The notes: generated by a model not told the origin, from the letters alone. Numbered from the stretch's first letter, positions 9,240 to 18,868 are shown. The stretch: 64,000 nt of DNA from CAVZVZ01 sp963778895 (GCA_963778895.1 CAVZVZ010000001.1:186001-250000); one strand, 5' to 3'. Numbers and translations: made by a program.

Positions 9240-9530
9240 TCATCGGCCGAGCACCAGGGCCGCGCCCATGACCGCAAGCAGAGCCACGGCGGCGAGGGCG
9301 TAGCGCCGATCCCCCCGCCGAGTCCACCGTCCGAGCAGCCACAAGACGCGGCCCACCGGCGCGACGATGAGCACCACGACCATCACCCGGCCGAGGTCGA
9401 TCTCCCACGAATCGGGAGCGACCACCGCGGCGCACGCGATCACGAGCACGGCGACCAGCGCGACGCGTAGGTAGGTCGCGACCGCGCGTTGGCGACCCAG
9501 GCGCGGGTCGTCCGGCATGGCCGCCGTCAT
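9240..9530 (-). CDS. DUF1634 family membrane protein
   Basis: A 96-residue protein with three hydrophobic segments (LRVALVAVLVIACAAVV, VMVVVLIVAPVGRVLWLLG, YALAAVALLAVMGAALV). Size, topology and its place directly after a TauE-type permease match DUF1634. That family is often encoded next to these permeases, but its role is unknown. The ATG overlaps the permease stop as ATGA, so expression is coupled. Confidence 0.7.
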   Translation of the reverse strand: MTAAMPDDPRLGRQRAVATYLRVALVAVLVIACAAVVAPDSWEIDLGRVMVVVLIVAPVGRVLWLLGRWTRRGDRRYALAAVALLAVMGAALVLGR

Positions 9531-10343
9531 CAGCCCCGCACCAAGATCACGAGTCCGATGATCACGAGCACTGCGCTCAAGGCCCGGCGTACCCGTGGCG
9601 GTGGTAGCACGCGCTGGACCCGCACACCCACGGAGCCACCGACTACGCCCGCCACCACGACGACGGCACCGGCGCGGTATTCGATGCGGCCCTGACCGGC
9701 GAAGACCAGCAACGCGGTGCTGGCGGTGAGACCGACGGTGAACGTGCTCGTCGCAGCGGCGACCTTGACCGGCACGTGCATCAGTTCGCTCATCACCGGG
9801 GTCTTGATGAATCCGCCACCGACACCGGCCAGACCGGAGATCACACCGGCGACCGTCATCGCCGCGAGCCCGAGCGGCACTCGCCGCGCCGCGTAGGGCA
9901 CGACGTCGTCGCCGAGGTGGTAGGCGCCCTGCAAGGTGCCCGGCCACTCGCCCGCGACATCGGCGCTGAACCCCGCTTCGGGCAGGTTGCGGAGGCCCTT
10001 GCGCGCACCGCTCGCCAACGCCGCGGCGAGCGCGACCACACCGAGCAGCCGGGCGAGGAGCGATTCCGGCAGCGAATCGGCGAGCAGCGCGCCGGCGATG
10101 GCGCCGGCGCTGGCCGTGATCTCGAGGGTGACGCCCAAGCGATGGTGAACCAAGCCCGCTTCGAGTTGAGCAGGGGCGGCGGCCAGCGAAGCCGCCGCCA
10201 CCGACAGGATGCCGAGCGGCGCGGCGACCAGCGGGTCGACCCCGAACAACACCAGTACGGGCACGAGGATGATCGCTCCACCGAGTCCGCCCAGCGCGCC
10301 GACGGCGGCTGTGAGGAAGGCTCAGCGCACCGAGCAACGGCAA
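9530..10343 (-). CDS. TauE/SafE-family anion exporter (frameshifted near the N-terminus)
   Basis: Multi-pass permease of the TauE/SafE (DUF81) family, which moves sulfite, sulfoacetate or related anions across the membrane. The second repeat carries the clear motif GVISGLAGVGGGFIKTPVM, and helices fill most of the chain. The first repeat, GALGGLGGAIILVPVLVLFGV, is readable only after removing one base at about 10320. The start is uncertain; TTG at 10343, just after the GH13 stop, is the best candidate. It is followed by DUF1634 with an ATGA overlap. Confidence 0.75.
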
Positions 10344-10354
10344 GGCCGGCAGAT

Positions 10355-11910
10355 TCAGGTCGCGCCCCGTAACACCAAGGCCTGCGCCGGGCCGAGCCGC
10401 CCGGCGAACGGCTCACCTTCGCCGACGCCGTCGCTGGCGACGTCGACGATTCCCGTCACGGCTTCGATCAGCGTCGGCTCGTCGCCGAAGTTGACGAGCA
10501 CGACGCGATGGTCGTCGTCGAATGTCCGCGACCACGCCACGACATCGGACGGAACGGCGTCGATCATCGACGAGGTCACCGAGCTGGAGAGCGGGCGATT
10601 CGTGCCGGTACCGAAGCAGGCGACGGTACAGATGCAGGATCGACGCGGGATCGGCGCGTAGCGACGCCGACGTTCCGAGTGTCGGAGTCGGGCGGCCACG
10701 GCAGCCACGCGTCGGTCGTGGTCCATCCGTGCTCGGGCGTAGCGTCCCAGGGGATCGGCGCGCGGCAGCCATCGCGGCCACCGGGATCAACGACACGGTC
10801 GGGCGGGATCACCGCGTCCTCGAGCCCGAGCTCTTCGCCGGCATACAAGAAGGGCGTGCCACGCAGTCCCGCCAACAACACCGCTGCGGCGCGGGCCCGA
10901 TCCTCGCGACCGGCGTATCGAGTCCGATGACGTTGGTTGTCGTGATTCGAGAGCACCCACGTCGGCCAGGCGTCGATCGGGTCCAGCTCCGAGGCGGTGA
11001 TCGCGATCTGCCGACGCCACCGGGTTGCTTCCCATGGCGTGAACAGCGGGGGGAAGTTGAACGACAGGTGCAACTCGTCGTGATCGCCGTAGTACGTGGC
11101 CACCAACTTGGTGTCGAGCAAGAACACCTCGCCGACCATCATGCGATCGCCCTCGTACGAATCGAGGAGGACCCTCAGCCCCCGCAACAACTCGTGGGTC
11201 TCGGGCCGGTTGTTCAGCGCCGAATGGGGGATGGGCAGCATCTCGGGCGGATCGTCGCCCAGCTCCGGGTCCTTACCGATGAGATGGACGACGTCGATGC
11301 GAAAGCCGTCCACCCCACGGTCGAGCCAGAACCGCAACGCGCCGTGCATGGCCTCGACGACTTCGGGGTTCGCCCAGTTGAGATCGGGCTGCTCGGGCAA
11401 GAAGCAATGCAGGTAGTACTGCCCGGTCCGCTCGTCGAACGTCCACGCCGGGCCGTCGATGAACGTCGCTACCCAGTTGTTGGGCGGCCCGCCGTCGGCG
11501 GCGGGGTCGCGCCACACGTACCAGTCCCGCTTCGGGTCGTCCCGGCTCGATCGCGAGGCCTGGAACCACGGGTGCTGGTCCGACGAGTGGTTGGGCACGA
11601 AGTCGAGCACGACTCGGATGCCCGCGGCGTGGGCGTCGGCCACCAGCTCGTCGAAATCCTCGAGCGAGCCGAACATCGGGTCGATCCCGCAGTAGTCGCT
11701 GACGTCGTAACCGAAGTCGAACATGGGGGACGGGTAGACGGGGGAGAGCCAGATGGCGTCCACCCCGAGCCACGCCAGGTAGTCGAGATGAGCTCGGATC
11801 CCCGCGAGGTCGCCGACGCCGTCGCCGTTCGAGCTCGCGAACGACCGGGGGTAGATCTGATACACCACCGAGGTCTGCCACCACGGGGCGTCCGCCGTTC
11901 CGCTCGTCAC
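10355..11910 (-). CDS. GH13 alpha-glucosidase / oligo-1,6-glucosidase-like enzyme (frameshifted)
   Basis: Glycoside hydrolase family 13 enzyme acting on short alpha-glucosides or trehalose-like sugars. The four conserved regions are present: VVLDFVPNHSS (I), GFRIDVVH with the nucleophile Asp (II), MVGEVFLLD with the acid/base Glu (III) and VLSNHDNQRH (IV). Opening WWQTSVVYQIYPRSFASSNGDG is typical of the oligo-glucosidase/trehalose synthase clade. The frame breaks twice, at about 10670 and 10600; removing one base each time gives a protein of about 517 residues ending GPAQALVLRG. GTG 11910 has a -10 box 6 nt upstream. Exact specificity cannot be read from sequence. Confidence 0.85.
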
Positions 11911-11916
11911 GGGCGC

Positions 11917-11922
11917 ATCCTA
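11917..11922 (-). promoter_or_regulatory. -10 box for leaderless GH13 transcript
   Basis: On the minus strand TAGGAT lies 6 nt before the GTG start of the GH13 gene. Confidence 0.5.
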
Positions 11923-12043
11923 GGGTGCACCCGAGGGGGCGGTCGGGAAGGACAAAGAAGGGCACGGGACCCGAAGGAAAGCCATGAGAGCCACCGAAAA
12001 GCCCCAAATCAGGCAGATGTGTCTTGGACCCCTACGCAGGGGA

Positions 12044-12049
12044 TACACT
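12044..12049 (+). promoter_or_regulatory. Possible -10 box of a leadered promoter
   Basis: TACACT lies about 40 nt upstream of the small gene at 12088. A GTCTTG 17 nt further upstream is only a weak -35. The other sequence between 11923 and 12087 shows no feature I can name. Confidence 0.3.
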
Positions 12050-12087
12050 GCCTCGACGAATGTCGGCACCGACCGGGGGTTTGGCCC

Positions 12088-12282
12088 GTGAAGAAGGGGC
12101 GACACCGGCGCTTCGAAGAAGCCCGAGCGCTGAAGCGCAGCACAGACGTCGACAATGTCGACGCAATACTCGAGAAGCGTGACGAGGAGCCCTGCCCCGA
12201 GTGCAGTGCTGAGCCCGGTCACGACCACGCGTCGTGGTGCCTCTACGAGCAGTCGAATCAGGACGAGGCCTGGCCCTCCTGA
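12088..12282 (+). CDS. Small conserved-looking protein with a Cys pair motif
   Basis: A 64-residue protein, basic at the start (KKGRHRRFEEARALKR) and acidic later. It contains CPECSAEPGHDHASWC, which could bind a metal through three Cys and one or two His. The GTG is preceded by GGGGGT at a ribosome-binding distance. I do not recognise the family. The frame is open far upstream, so the start rests on the GTG and this purine run. It converges with the next gene. Confidence 0.5.
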   Translation: MKKGRHRRFEEARALKRSTDVDNVDAILEKRDEEPCPECSAEPGHDHASWCLYEQSNQDEAWPS

Positions 12283-12303
12283 CCTCTGAGTCCCTGGCCT
12301 CCC

Positions 12304-12336
12304 TGTCTCCGAGGTCCCTCCGTGTCTCCGAGGTCC
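12304..12336 (+). repeat. Two-copy 14-bp direct repeat
   Basis: TGTCTCCGAGGTCC occurs at 12304-12317 and again at 12323-12336, a period of 19. It lies in the 64-base gap between two convergent genes. Only two copies are present and no hairpin is obvious. Its role is unknown. Confidence 0.6.
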
Positions 12337-12346
12337 GACTGAGGCT

Positions 12347-13388
12347 CTAGAGGCTCGGATCGCCCATGTGCGCCATCTCGATCGCGAGCTCCACGGCCCG
12401 GTCGATGTCGCGCTCGTCCATGACCAGCATCGTCTGACGGCCCTCCGCCGCGCGCTCGCAACAAGTCGGTGGCACGGCGCCGGTTCGGGTCGTGAAGCCG
12501 GTCGGGCACGTCGATCAAGAGCTCGCCCACCCGGATTCCCGACGTCGCGGACCGGTCCCCGAGGAACTTGGCGGGGTGGTACTCGACGGGATCGGATATC
12601 AAGGCCCCGTGCTCGACGCGGAAGTCGGGCAGCCGGTGACCCCGGCTCAGCTCGAGGCGGTTCACGACACCCATCAACACGTGATGTTGGGCTCGGGTGC
12701 GCTCGTCCCGCAGCGCCCGAACGTCGACCACCGAAATAGGGGCCGACGCTCGCTCGAGCATCCGCATGGCGGGGGCGTACCACTTGCGGTGCTTGCTCGT
12801 CCGTGTGCGCTTCAGGGCCCTTGCGCGCGGCCTCTTCTTCGTGACCTCACGGAGCGACGGGTGTTCGAGAAAGCGCGCCGCCTCGGCTGCGTTGTGCCGC
12901 ACCTGGCGCAGATCGTGGTGATCCGGGCCGCTCTCGTCACTCGGTCCGATGGCCTCGAGTGCAGCCTCGCGTAGTTCGCTGAGCGCGTAGACCAACACGT
13001 GGTTCTCGTCGATGTCGTAGGCCCGTGACGGCGTGGCGCACACGAACAGATCGGGATCGCCGAAGCTCGCTGACCGGGCCGACATCGTCTCGCTCCACAA
13101 CACCGGGCCGCGGAGCGAGCCCACGCACCGCTCGGCGCGAGCCTGGACCGAGGTCGCGAGCGAACGCACCGTCCTCGGGAACGTGTCGAGCAGCTCCTGT
13201 GCCTCCGGCGAGGTCGACACGGTGAGGCCGACGAGTTGGGCGACCGCACGTGGCGGCATGCCGGTGACGGCGGCGACGACCGGGACCATCTCGAACGGTC
13301 GCGCCAAACGCGCCCACAGATCGTCGAAGGGCTCGTAGCCGGGCTCGCCGAACCCGGGGGGTTCAGCGTCGAGTTCGACCACCGCCAT
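12347..13388 (-). CDS. DUF2357/McrC-like partner of the AAA+ ATPase (frameshifted near 3' end)
   Basis: Protein of about 346 residues encoded 9 bases after the McrB-like ATPase. LRGPVLWSETMSARSASFGDP followed by YDIDENHVLVYALSELREAA resembles the DUF2357/McrC region that pairs with McrB ATPases, although I see no PD-(D/E)XK nuclease motif. A basic linker, KKRPRARALKRTRTSKHRK, lies at about residues 188-206. The raw frame runs on past the convergent gene; removing one base near 12450-12470 gives a proper end MAHMGDPSL and a stop at 12347. Family assignment is tentative and function is not known. Confidence 0.55.
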
Positions 13389-13397
13389 GTCCGTGAC

Positions 13398-14333
13398 TCA
13401 GATCGCGAGATCGACGCCGAGGACGTCGGTCATGGTCCGCTGCGCCTCCGCCTGTTCGGGCGGATCGAGGAACTGCGCGACGGTGCGGTACAACGCGGTC
13501 GCGCGGCGATCCTCCACGCCCTCGAACTGCGGCAGGAAGTACGCGTAGAAGACCTCGTAGATGAGCCGGGACTCGTTGGGCGCGTCCTTGATCCGGCGCG
13601 CCGCGTACTTGGCGGCATCGAGGTACACCGCCGGACCGAGATCTTGGAACTTCCGCAACACGAGCAGCTTGGCCACGATCTCACCTGGGCCCTGCAACAA
13701 CTTCTCGTAAGCCTCTTCGCTCGGCGTACCGACCTCGATGAACGCGAAACGCCGCATCAGCGCGTACGACATGTCGAACAGCAGGTTCTTGTCGAACACG
13801 TTCATGGTGGCGATGATGCGCCAGTTGGCCGGCACGCGGATCACGTCGGTCTTCTCGGGCGGCTCGACGCCCGGCGGAACGATCGAGATGGGATTGGGCT
13901 GGCCCTTGCGCTTGAAGGGAAGCACCACTGCGGCACCGGACAGAACCGTGAACAACTGACCGAAGGCCCGGTCGAAGTTCGAACGGTTCAGCTCGTCGAT
14001 CACGAGCCAGCGCCCGCTCTCGATGGCGTCCACGAACAAACCGGGTCGATAGATCAAGCCGTCGGGCGTGGGCTGCAGACCGCCGATGGTCTCGAAGGTC
14101 GTCCACTCACTCGTCGCGGTGGTCGGCAGATACCCCGTGCAGAACATCGCCTGGCGCGCCACTTCGGCGGCCAGATAGGCGAGGGTCGTCTTTCCCGTCC
14201 CCGGAGGGCCGGTGAGGATGACGTGCTTGCCGGCGTCCACGGCCGCGACGAGTTGCTCCAAGCAATAGTCGGGGAAGATCATCCCCGCCTCTGTTGCTGT
14301 CTGCTCGAGCTCGGCCGAGTTGAACTGCCGCAT
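13398..14333 (-). CDS. McrB-like AAA+ ATPase
   Basis: A 311-residue AAA+ protein of the McrB/MoxR (AAA_5) group. Walker A is LTGPPGTGKTTLAYLAA (residues about 39-55). Walker B is LVIDELNRSNFDRAFGQL, the McrB-like signature, and the sensor segment is IIATMNVFDKNLLFDMSYALMRRFAF. There is no DNA-recognition domain at the N-terminus, so it is just the motor. The ATG has TAAGGT 6 nt upstream, and that box overlaps the stop codon of the previous gene. Flanking genes in the same direction (gaps of 9 bases each) suggest a three-gene unit. Confidence 0.8.
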   Translation of the reverse strand: MRQFNSAELEQTATEAGMIFPDYCLEQLVAAVDAGKHVILTGPPGTGKTTLAYLAAEVARQAMFCTGYLPTTATSEWTTFETIGGLQPTPDGLIYRPGLFVDAIESGRWLVIDELNRSNFDRAFGQLFTVLSGAAVVLPFKRKGQPNPISIVPPGVEPPEKTDVIRVPANWRIIATMNVFDKNLLFDMSYALMRRFAFIEVGTPSEEAYEKLLQGPGEIVAKLLVLRKFQDLGPAVYLDAAKYAARRIKDAPNESRLIYEVFYAYFLPQFEGVEDRRATALYRTVAQFLDPPEQAEAQRTMTDVLGVDLAI

Positions 14334-14339
14334 CTGTCA

Positions 14340-14345
14340 ACCTTA
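14340..14345 (-). promoter_or_regulatory. -10 box overlapping a stop codon
   Basis: On the minus strand TAAGGT lies 6 nt before the ATPase ATG. Its TAA is the stop codon of the Cys-rich gene upstream. Confidence 0.5.
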
Positions 14346-15077
14346 GGTGTTGCTGTGCCGCTTCTTCCGGGCCGGGTGGGGGAGCAGCTGCTCGGTCCCA
14401 TGCGTGTCGAAGTGCTCGGCCAGCCGCCCGTACGGAGCCTCGCCAATCATCTCGATGATCTCGTCCCTCATCGTGGAGTACACCGAGTCAGCGCCGACGA
14501 AGGCCAAGTCGTCTTCGGTGCACCACCAATGGAAGTCCGCCCCTCCTTCGCCCCAATCCCGTCGCTTCCACTCTCGCAGAATATTCGTCATGTGGTCGTT
14601 GTCATCCACGTGGTAGTCGAGCCGCAGGGGTGCTTGCCAGCACACCGAGGGCTTCCAGTCGATGAACCGCTCGCCCCGATTGAGGGCGGCCGTGTGGAAC
14701 GCACAACCCGCCCCAGCAGGGAAATCAGCCCGATTCTGGAAGATGCAGGCACCGTCGACCACACGGGTGACCCAGTCGCCGTCCTCGTTCTTGTAGATCG
14801 CGCCGCCTTCATGGTCGGCCCGCTCCTTGTACTGCCACTCGTCGTCGCCGAGCTGCTTCATGAGCTCGCGCGTGCGCTTCCGATCTGGCTTGTCGGAGAA
14901 GTAGGCACCGTGCGAGCAGCAGCCGATCTCGAGCTCGGGCGCCGGCTTCTCGTCGATCCCTGGACACCCGTTGCCGAAGATGCACGACCACCGACTGCCG
15001 AGGAACGTGAGGTCGAGCATGTACGTCTCGCCGGCATAGTCGAACGAGAGCCATTCGTGGAGGTCGTCAGTCGTCAT
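14343..15077 (-). CDS. Cys-rich conserved protein of unknown function
   Basis: A 244-residue soluble protein. Eight Cys residues fall in short motifs: SCIFGNGCPG, GCCSHGAYF, DGACIFQNR, GAGCAFH and KPSVCWQ. The arrangement suggests a zinc or iron-sulfur site and recalls YkgJ/DUF3109-type chelating proteins, but this is a weak resemblance. It contains many Trp, Asp and Lys residues and no membrane segment. ATG 15077 is preferred over an upstream TTG at 15104. It is first in the set with the McrB-like ATPase. Confidence 0.6.
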   Translation of the reverse strand: MTTDDLHEWLSFDYAGETYMLDLTFLGSRWSCIFGNGCPGIDEKPAPELEIGCCSHGAYFSDKPDRKRTRELMKQLGDDEWQYKERADHEGGAIYKNEDGDWVTRVVDGACIFQNRADFPAGAGCAFHTAALNRGERFIDWKPSVCWQAPLRLDYHVDDNDHMTNILREWKRRDWGEGGADFHWWCTEDDLAFVGADSVYSTMRDEIIEMIGEAPYGRLAEHFDTHGTEQLLPHPARKKRHSNT

Positions 15078-15164
15078 CGGGGGTGCCTCGAGGGATCGGA
15101 ACAACGGGGGAAGCGCGGGTCGCGGTGTTGAGGTTAGCCCTCGCCAACTTAGCTACCGACGCGC

Positions 15165-15170
15165 TAGGAA
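15165..15170 (+). promoter_or_regulatory. -10 box for a small gene
   Basis: TAGGAA lies 6 nt before the ATG at 15177. The last base departs from TANNNT, so the box is weak. Confidence 0.4.
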
Positions 15171-15176
15171 CTCGAC

Positions 15177-15377
15177 ATGGCTGGCGAGTTCGACGACATC
15201 CGAGCGCGGTTGGAAGCGATCGCAGAGGAGCTGACCGACCTGGCGATCATCCGGTTGCGCGAGTCCATCGACGCAGGGGGCAACGAGCTGCCCGTCGATG
15301 AACGTCGCCTGACCCGCGCCCGCCGCGCCGTCGAGAAGGCGGCCAACATTCTCCGCGAACCCGACTCTGCTGACTAG
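15177..15377 (+). CDS. Small helical hypothetical protein
   Basis: A 66-residue, largely helical, charged protein (DDIRARLEAIAEELTDLAI, then RLTRARRAVEKAANIL). I do not recognise the family. Its ATG is backed by a -10-like box. The raw LOG frame on the opposite strand would overlap it, but the reconstructed LOG gene ends before it. Divergent from the Cys-rich gene. Confidence 0.55.
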   Translation: MAGEFDDIRARLEAIAEELTDLAIIRLRESIDAGGNELPVDERRLTRARRAVEKAANILREPDSAD

Positions 15378-15395
15378 ACCCCGCTCCGCAGGGTC
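15377..15395. terminator. Weak hairpin between convergent genes
   Basis: GACCCCGCTCCGCAGGGTC can form a seven-pair stem with one mismatch and a TCC loop, just after the stop of the small gene and before the reconstructed end of the LOG gene. No T-tract follows. A second inverted repeat, GCGCCGC-TCT-GCGGCGC, lies nearby at 15430-15446 near the LOG gene end. Confidence 0.3.
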
Positions 15396-15416
15396 GCCTT
15401 CGGCATCCGGCTCGCT

Positions 15417-16482
15417 TCACCCTCGCTGCGCCGCTCTGCGGCGCAACCTCACCGGCGTTGATGGCGTCGATGAGCGCCCGCAGGCGAGCGAAGTGCCAAC
15501 GGTCGAAGCGGAACGCGATGCGGGGCAGGTCGGGCGCGTCGCCGTCCTGGCGTTCGCTGTCCGACGCCGCGACCCGCTCGATCTCGCCGTTGACGACGAC
15601 GTCGCCGAAGTCGCGGTTGAGCGTCGCCAGGTGCTCATCGGAGATGTCCTGATTCATGCGGATCACCAGTCGTCGGCCGACGTAGCGCATCGAGTGGTAG
15701 CGCGAATAGAACTGCGTGATCTCGCGCACCGCGTCATCGACCGTTCGGCATTGGCACACGAGGGTGAGATCGGTTTGGTCCACCAACCGCCGCGCCAACA
15801 GCTCGCGCTCGACGAAGGATCGCCATGTGTCCCAGTACGTGCCGCCTTCGGGTTCGAGCAACACGACCGGACAGATGGGCGAGCGTCCGGTTTGCATCAA
15901 CGTGAGCAGTTCGAAGGCTTCGTCCATCGTGCCGAAGCCGCCCGGCAGGAGAGCGAAGGCCTGTGACTCCTTCAAGAACGTCAGCTTGCGCGTGAAGAAG
16001 TAGCGGTAGTTGATGAGCTTGGGATCGCCTTCGAGCAGCGTCGAGCTCGTCGACTCGAACGGCAGGAGGATGTTCACGCCGAAGGCTCGCTCGGCCCCCG
16101 CACCCTCGATGCCCGCCTCCATGATCCCCGGCCCCGCACCCGTGATGACCATCCAATCCTCGTCGGCCATCCGCGCCCCGAAGTCGCGAGCGACCTCGTA
16201 GCCCGGCTCGTCGGGTTTGATGCGGGCCGACCCGAAGATCGAGACCTTCGGTATGTCGCGATATGGCTCGAACACGAAGAACGAGTAGCGCAGCTCCTTC
16301 AGCGCGGAGTTCACGAGCTTGAGGTTGCCGCGATCTGTGGCCTCGCGACCCATGCGCAGGGCCGACACGACCATCTCGAACACGAGGTCTTCGTCGGGGC
16401 CGATGCCCGCCGTCTCGATGAGCCGATGGATCTCGTCGTCGAGCTCGCGGTGACCGGTGCCGTACCCGGGTCGGCTAGGCAT
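15417..16482 (-). CDS. LOG-family (lysine decarboxylase-like) nucleotide hydrolase (3' end frameshifted)
   Basis: Protein of about 355 residues in the LOG/TIGR00730 group, enzymes that split cytokinin-like or other nucleoside monophosphates. VSIFGSARIKPDEPGYEVARDFG leads the Rossmann fold, VITGAGPGIMEAG binds the phosphate, and LLPGGFGTMDEAFELL is the PGGxGTxxE active site. The C-terminal extension is typical of the longer actinobacterial form. The raw frame runs on to 15247 across the opposite small gene. One base too many at about 15430 would give the stop at 15417, and this fits both the family length and the neighbours. Confidence 0.8.
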
Positions 16483-16515
16483 GCTCAGGCGGTTCTCGTC
16501 GTCGAGCGAACCACA

Positions 16516-18861
16516 TCAAGACAGCGCCACGCGGCCGTAGAGCGTGGTGCGCTGTTCCAGCGTGCGGCCGAGCGGTTCGACCAGCGCCCGGAAGTCGCCC
16601 TCCTCCATGCCCTGCCCATGCGTCGCGCCGGCCGCGCGGGAGATGTTCTCGTTCATCAGCGTGCCGCCCAGATCGTTCACACCGGCCTGGAGCGCTTGGC
16701 GCACACCCTCGCCGCCCATCTTCACCCACGACACCTGGATGTTGTCGATGTCGCCCCGATAGGCGATGCGGCCCACCGCGTGCATCAACAACGCTTCGCG
16801 AAACGTCGGGCCGCGGCGGGACTTGTGCTGCAAGTAGAGCGGCGCGGCCATGTGTACGAACGGCAGCGGTACGAACTCGGTGAAGCCACCGGTCTCGCGT
16901 TGCAGGGCCCGGGTGCGCACCATGTGGCGGGCCCAGTGCACCGGCTGTTCGACCGAGCCGAACATGATCGTGATGTTCGACTTGAGGCCGACCTCGTGGG
17001 CCGTACGGTGCGCGTACAACCACTCGTCGGTGTTGATCTTGTCGGGACACAGCACGGCCCGGATGTCGTCGTCGAGTATCTCGGCTGCGGTACCCGGCAG
17101 CGTGCGCAGACCGGCGTCCATCAACCGCCGCAGGTAGTCGGCCAGGGGCTCACCGAGCCGCCGGGCGCCTTCGGTGACCTCGAGCGCGGTGAAACCGTGG
17201 ATGTGGATGTCGGGCGCCACCTCGTGCACCGCCCGGGCCACGTCGATGTAGTAGTCGCCGTCGAAGTCCGGATGAATGCCACCTTGCAAGCACACCTCGG
17301 TCGCGCCGACCTCGACGCCCTCGATCACCCGTTGCTGGATGTCTTCGAGCGTGAGCAGGTACGGAGTGCCCCGCAGGTTCAACGACAGCGGGCCCTTGGA
17401 GAAGCCACAGAACCGGCACTTGAACGTGCAGACGTTCGTGTAGTTGATGTTCCGGTTGCGAACGAAGGTGACGACATCGCCGACCGTGCGCCGGCGCAGA
17501 TCGTCGGCTACCTCGCACACGGCCGCAACCTCGGAGCCGCGCGCCCCGAACAGCGTCACGATCTCGTCGACACCGACCTCGTGGCCCATCAACACCCCGG
17601 CCAACACGTCGGCCACCGGACCGCTCGCCCGCCCGGTTCGCGGCACCAGGGTGGGCGGCGTGGCATTGGCACCGGAGTACCAAGCCGTGCTGCGCGCGCC
17701 GATGTGCAACACCTCGACGCCCTCGTCGACCTGCTCCGGTGACGCCGGTGCGATCCGCTGAACGAACACCGCGCCGGGATCGTCGCGACCGAGGCCTTCG
17801 GCGTCGGCGCGGTCGAGAACAGCGAACCGCATGGCCTCGTCGAACCAACGGCCGGGATCGAGCACGAACTCCGGGTACGCGGTGAGCCGCGGCGCCAGCA
17901 CGTGACCGGCGCTCGCGGTGACCTCGCCCAGTCGGTCGAGCGCGGGCCAGGGGCGCTCCGGATTGACGTGATCGGCGGTCACCGGCGACACGCCGCCCCA
18001 GTCGTCGATGCCGGCCGCGAGCAGCACGCCGAAGTCATCGGAGAGATTGGGCGGTGCCTGCAGGTGAACGTCGGCCGGCAGGATCAGCCGGGCCAACGCG
18101 ATGGCGTCGAGGAAGTCGTCGGGCGGGCACGATGGAGCGCTGTGCATCGCCGTGCCCAGCTTGGGCAGGAAGTTCTGCACGATGACTTCCTGCACGTGGC
18201 CGTGCCGCTCGTGCGATGCCGCAATGGCTTCGAGGGCGGCGATACGGTCGGCGCGCGATTCGCCGATGCCCACGAGGATGCCTGTGGTGAAGGGGATGGC
18301 GAGCTCGCCGGCCGCCTCGAGGGTGGCCAGCCGCCTCGCCGCGGTCTTGTCGGGTGAGCCCCGGTGGCAATCGAGGTCGTCGTTCAACGACTCGATCATC
18401 ATCCCCTGACTGGCAGTGACCGGGCGCAACGCCTCGAGCTCGTCGCGATAGAGCGCACCGGCATTGGCGTGGGGGAGGAGACCGACCTCGTCGCGCACGA
18501 GCGCACACATCGCGGCCAAGTAGGCGATCGTCGAGTCATGACCGTGCTCGTCGAGCCAAGCACGCGCCGCCGGGTAGCGCTCCTCGGGTCGCTCGCCCAG
18601 GGTGAACAACGCTTCGTGGCAGCCCGCGCGGGCGCCGGCCCGCGCAATGGCGAGCACCTGCTCGGGATCGAGGTAGGGCGAATCGAGCCGGGCCGGAGGT
18701 TGGGCGAAGGTGCAGTAGCCGCATTTGTCGCGGCACAACATCGTGAGCGGTATGAACACCTTCGGTGAATAGGTGACCCGCGATCCATAGGTCGCGTCAC
18801 GTCGGGCGCGGGCCCGAGCCATCAGCTCGTCGAGGTGCCGGTCCCACAGCTCCCGAGACAT
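16516..18861 (-). CDS. fbiC: F420 synthase FbiC (fused CofG-CofH)
   Basis: A 781-residue bifunctional radical-SAM enzyme that makes the 7,8-didemethyl-8-hydroxy-5-deazariboflavin (Fo) core of coenzyme F420. The N-terminal CofG half has C43-x3-C47-x2-C50 (LCRDKCGYCTFAQ), and the C-terminal CofH half has C478-x3-C482-x2-C485 (CTFKCRFCGFSKG). CofG features HANAGALYRDEL and QEVIVQNFLPK and CofH features LQGGIHPDFDGDYY and NINYTNVCTFKC are present. ATG 18861 is preferred to GTG 18870 because the -10 box ends 7 nt upstream of the ATG and overlaps the GTG. Confidence 0.97.
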   Translation of the reverse strand: MSRELWDRHLDELMARARARRDATYGSRVTYSPKVFIPLTMLCRDKCGYCTFAQPPARLDSPYLDPEQVLAIARAGARAGCHEALFTLGERPEERYPAARAWLDEHGHDSTIAYLAAMCALVRDEVGLLPHANAGALYRDELEALRPVTASQGMMIESLNDDLDCHRGSPDKTAARRLATLEAAGELAIPFTTGILVGIGESRADRIAALEAIAASHERHGHVQEVIVQNFLPKLGTAMHSAPSCPPDDFLDAIALARLILPADVHLQAPPNLSDDFGVLLAAGIDDWGGVSPVTADHVNPERPWPALDRLGEVTASAGHVLAPRLTAYPEFVLDPGRWFDEAMRFAVLDRADAEGLGRDDPGAVFVQRIAPASPEQVDEGVEVLHIGARSTAWYSGANATPPTLVPRTGRASGPVADVLAGVLMGHEVGVDEIVTLFGARGSEVAAVCEVADDLRRRTVGDVVTFVRNRNINYTNVCTFKCRFCGFSKGPLSLNLRGTPYLLTLEDIQQRVIEGVEVGATEVCLQGGIHPDFDGDYYIDVARAVHEVAPDIHIHGFTALEVTEGARRLGEPLADYLRRLMDAGLRTLPGTAAEILDDDIRAVLCPDKINTDEWLYAHRTAHEVGLKSNITIMFGSVEQPVHWARHMVRTRALQRETGGFTEFVPLPFVHMAAPLYLQHKSRRGPTFREALLMHAVGRIAYRGDIDNIQVSWVKMGGEGVRQALQAGVNDLGGTLMNENISRAAGATHGQGMEEGDFRALVEPLGRTLEQRTTLYGRVALS

Positions 18862-18868
18862 GGGCGGC

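Noticed and set aside
12304..12336. Direct repeat as a possible CRISPR or VNTR
   Set aside because: There are only two copies with a 5-base gap; no cas gene is nearby.
12347..14333. Classical McrBC restriction system
   Set aside because: No DNA-binding domain in the ATPase and no nuclease motif in the partner.
13236..15131. Long open frame of 631 codons on the + strand
   Set aside because: It is antisense to the McrB-like ATPase and Cys-rich genes, both of which have recognisable motifs. Its translation is Arg/Gly/Val-rich with no domain. Long antisense frames are expected in GC-rich DNA.
15247..16482. Full open frame of the LOG gene down to 15247
   Set aside because: The last 57 codons overlap an opposite-strand gene and lack family similarity. 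A single extra base near 15430 gives a stop at 15417 and a normal length.
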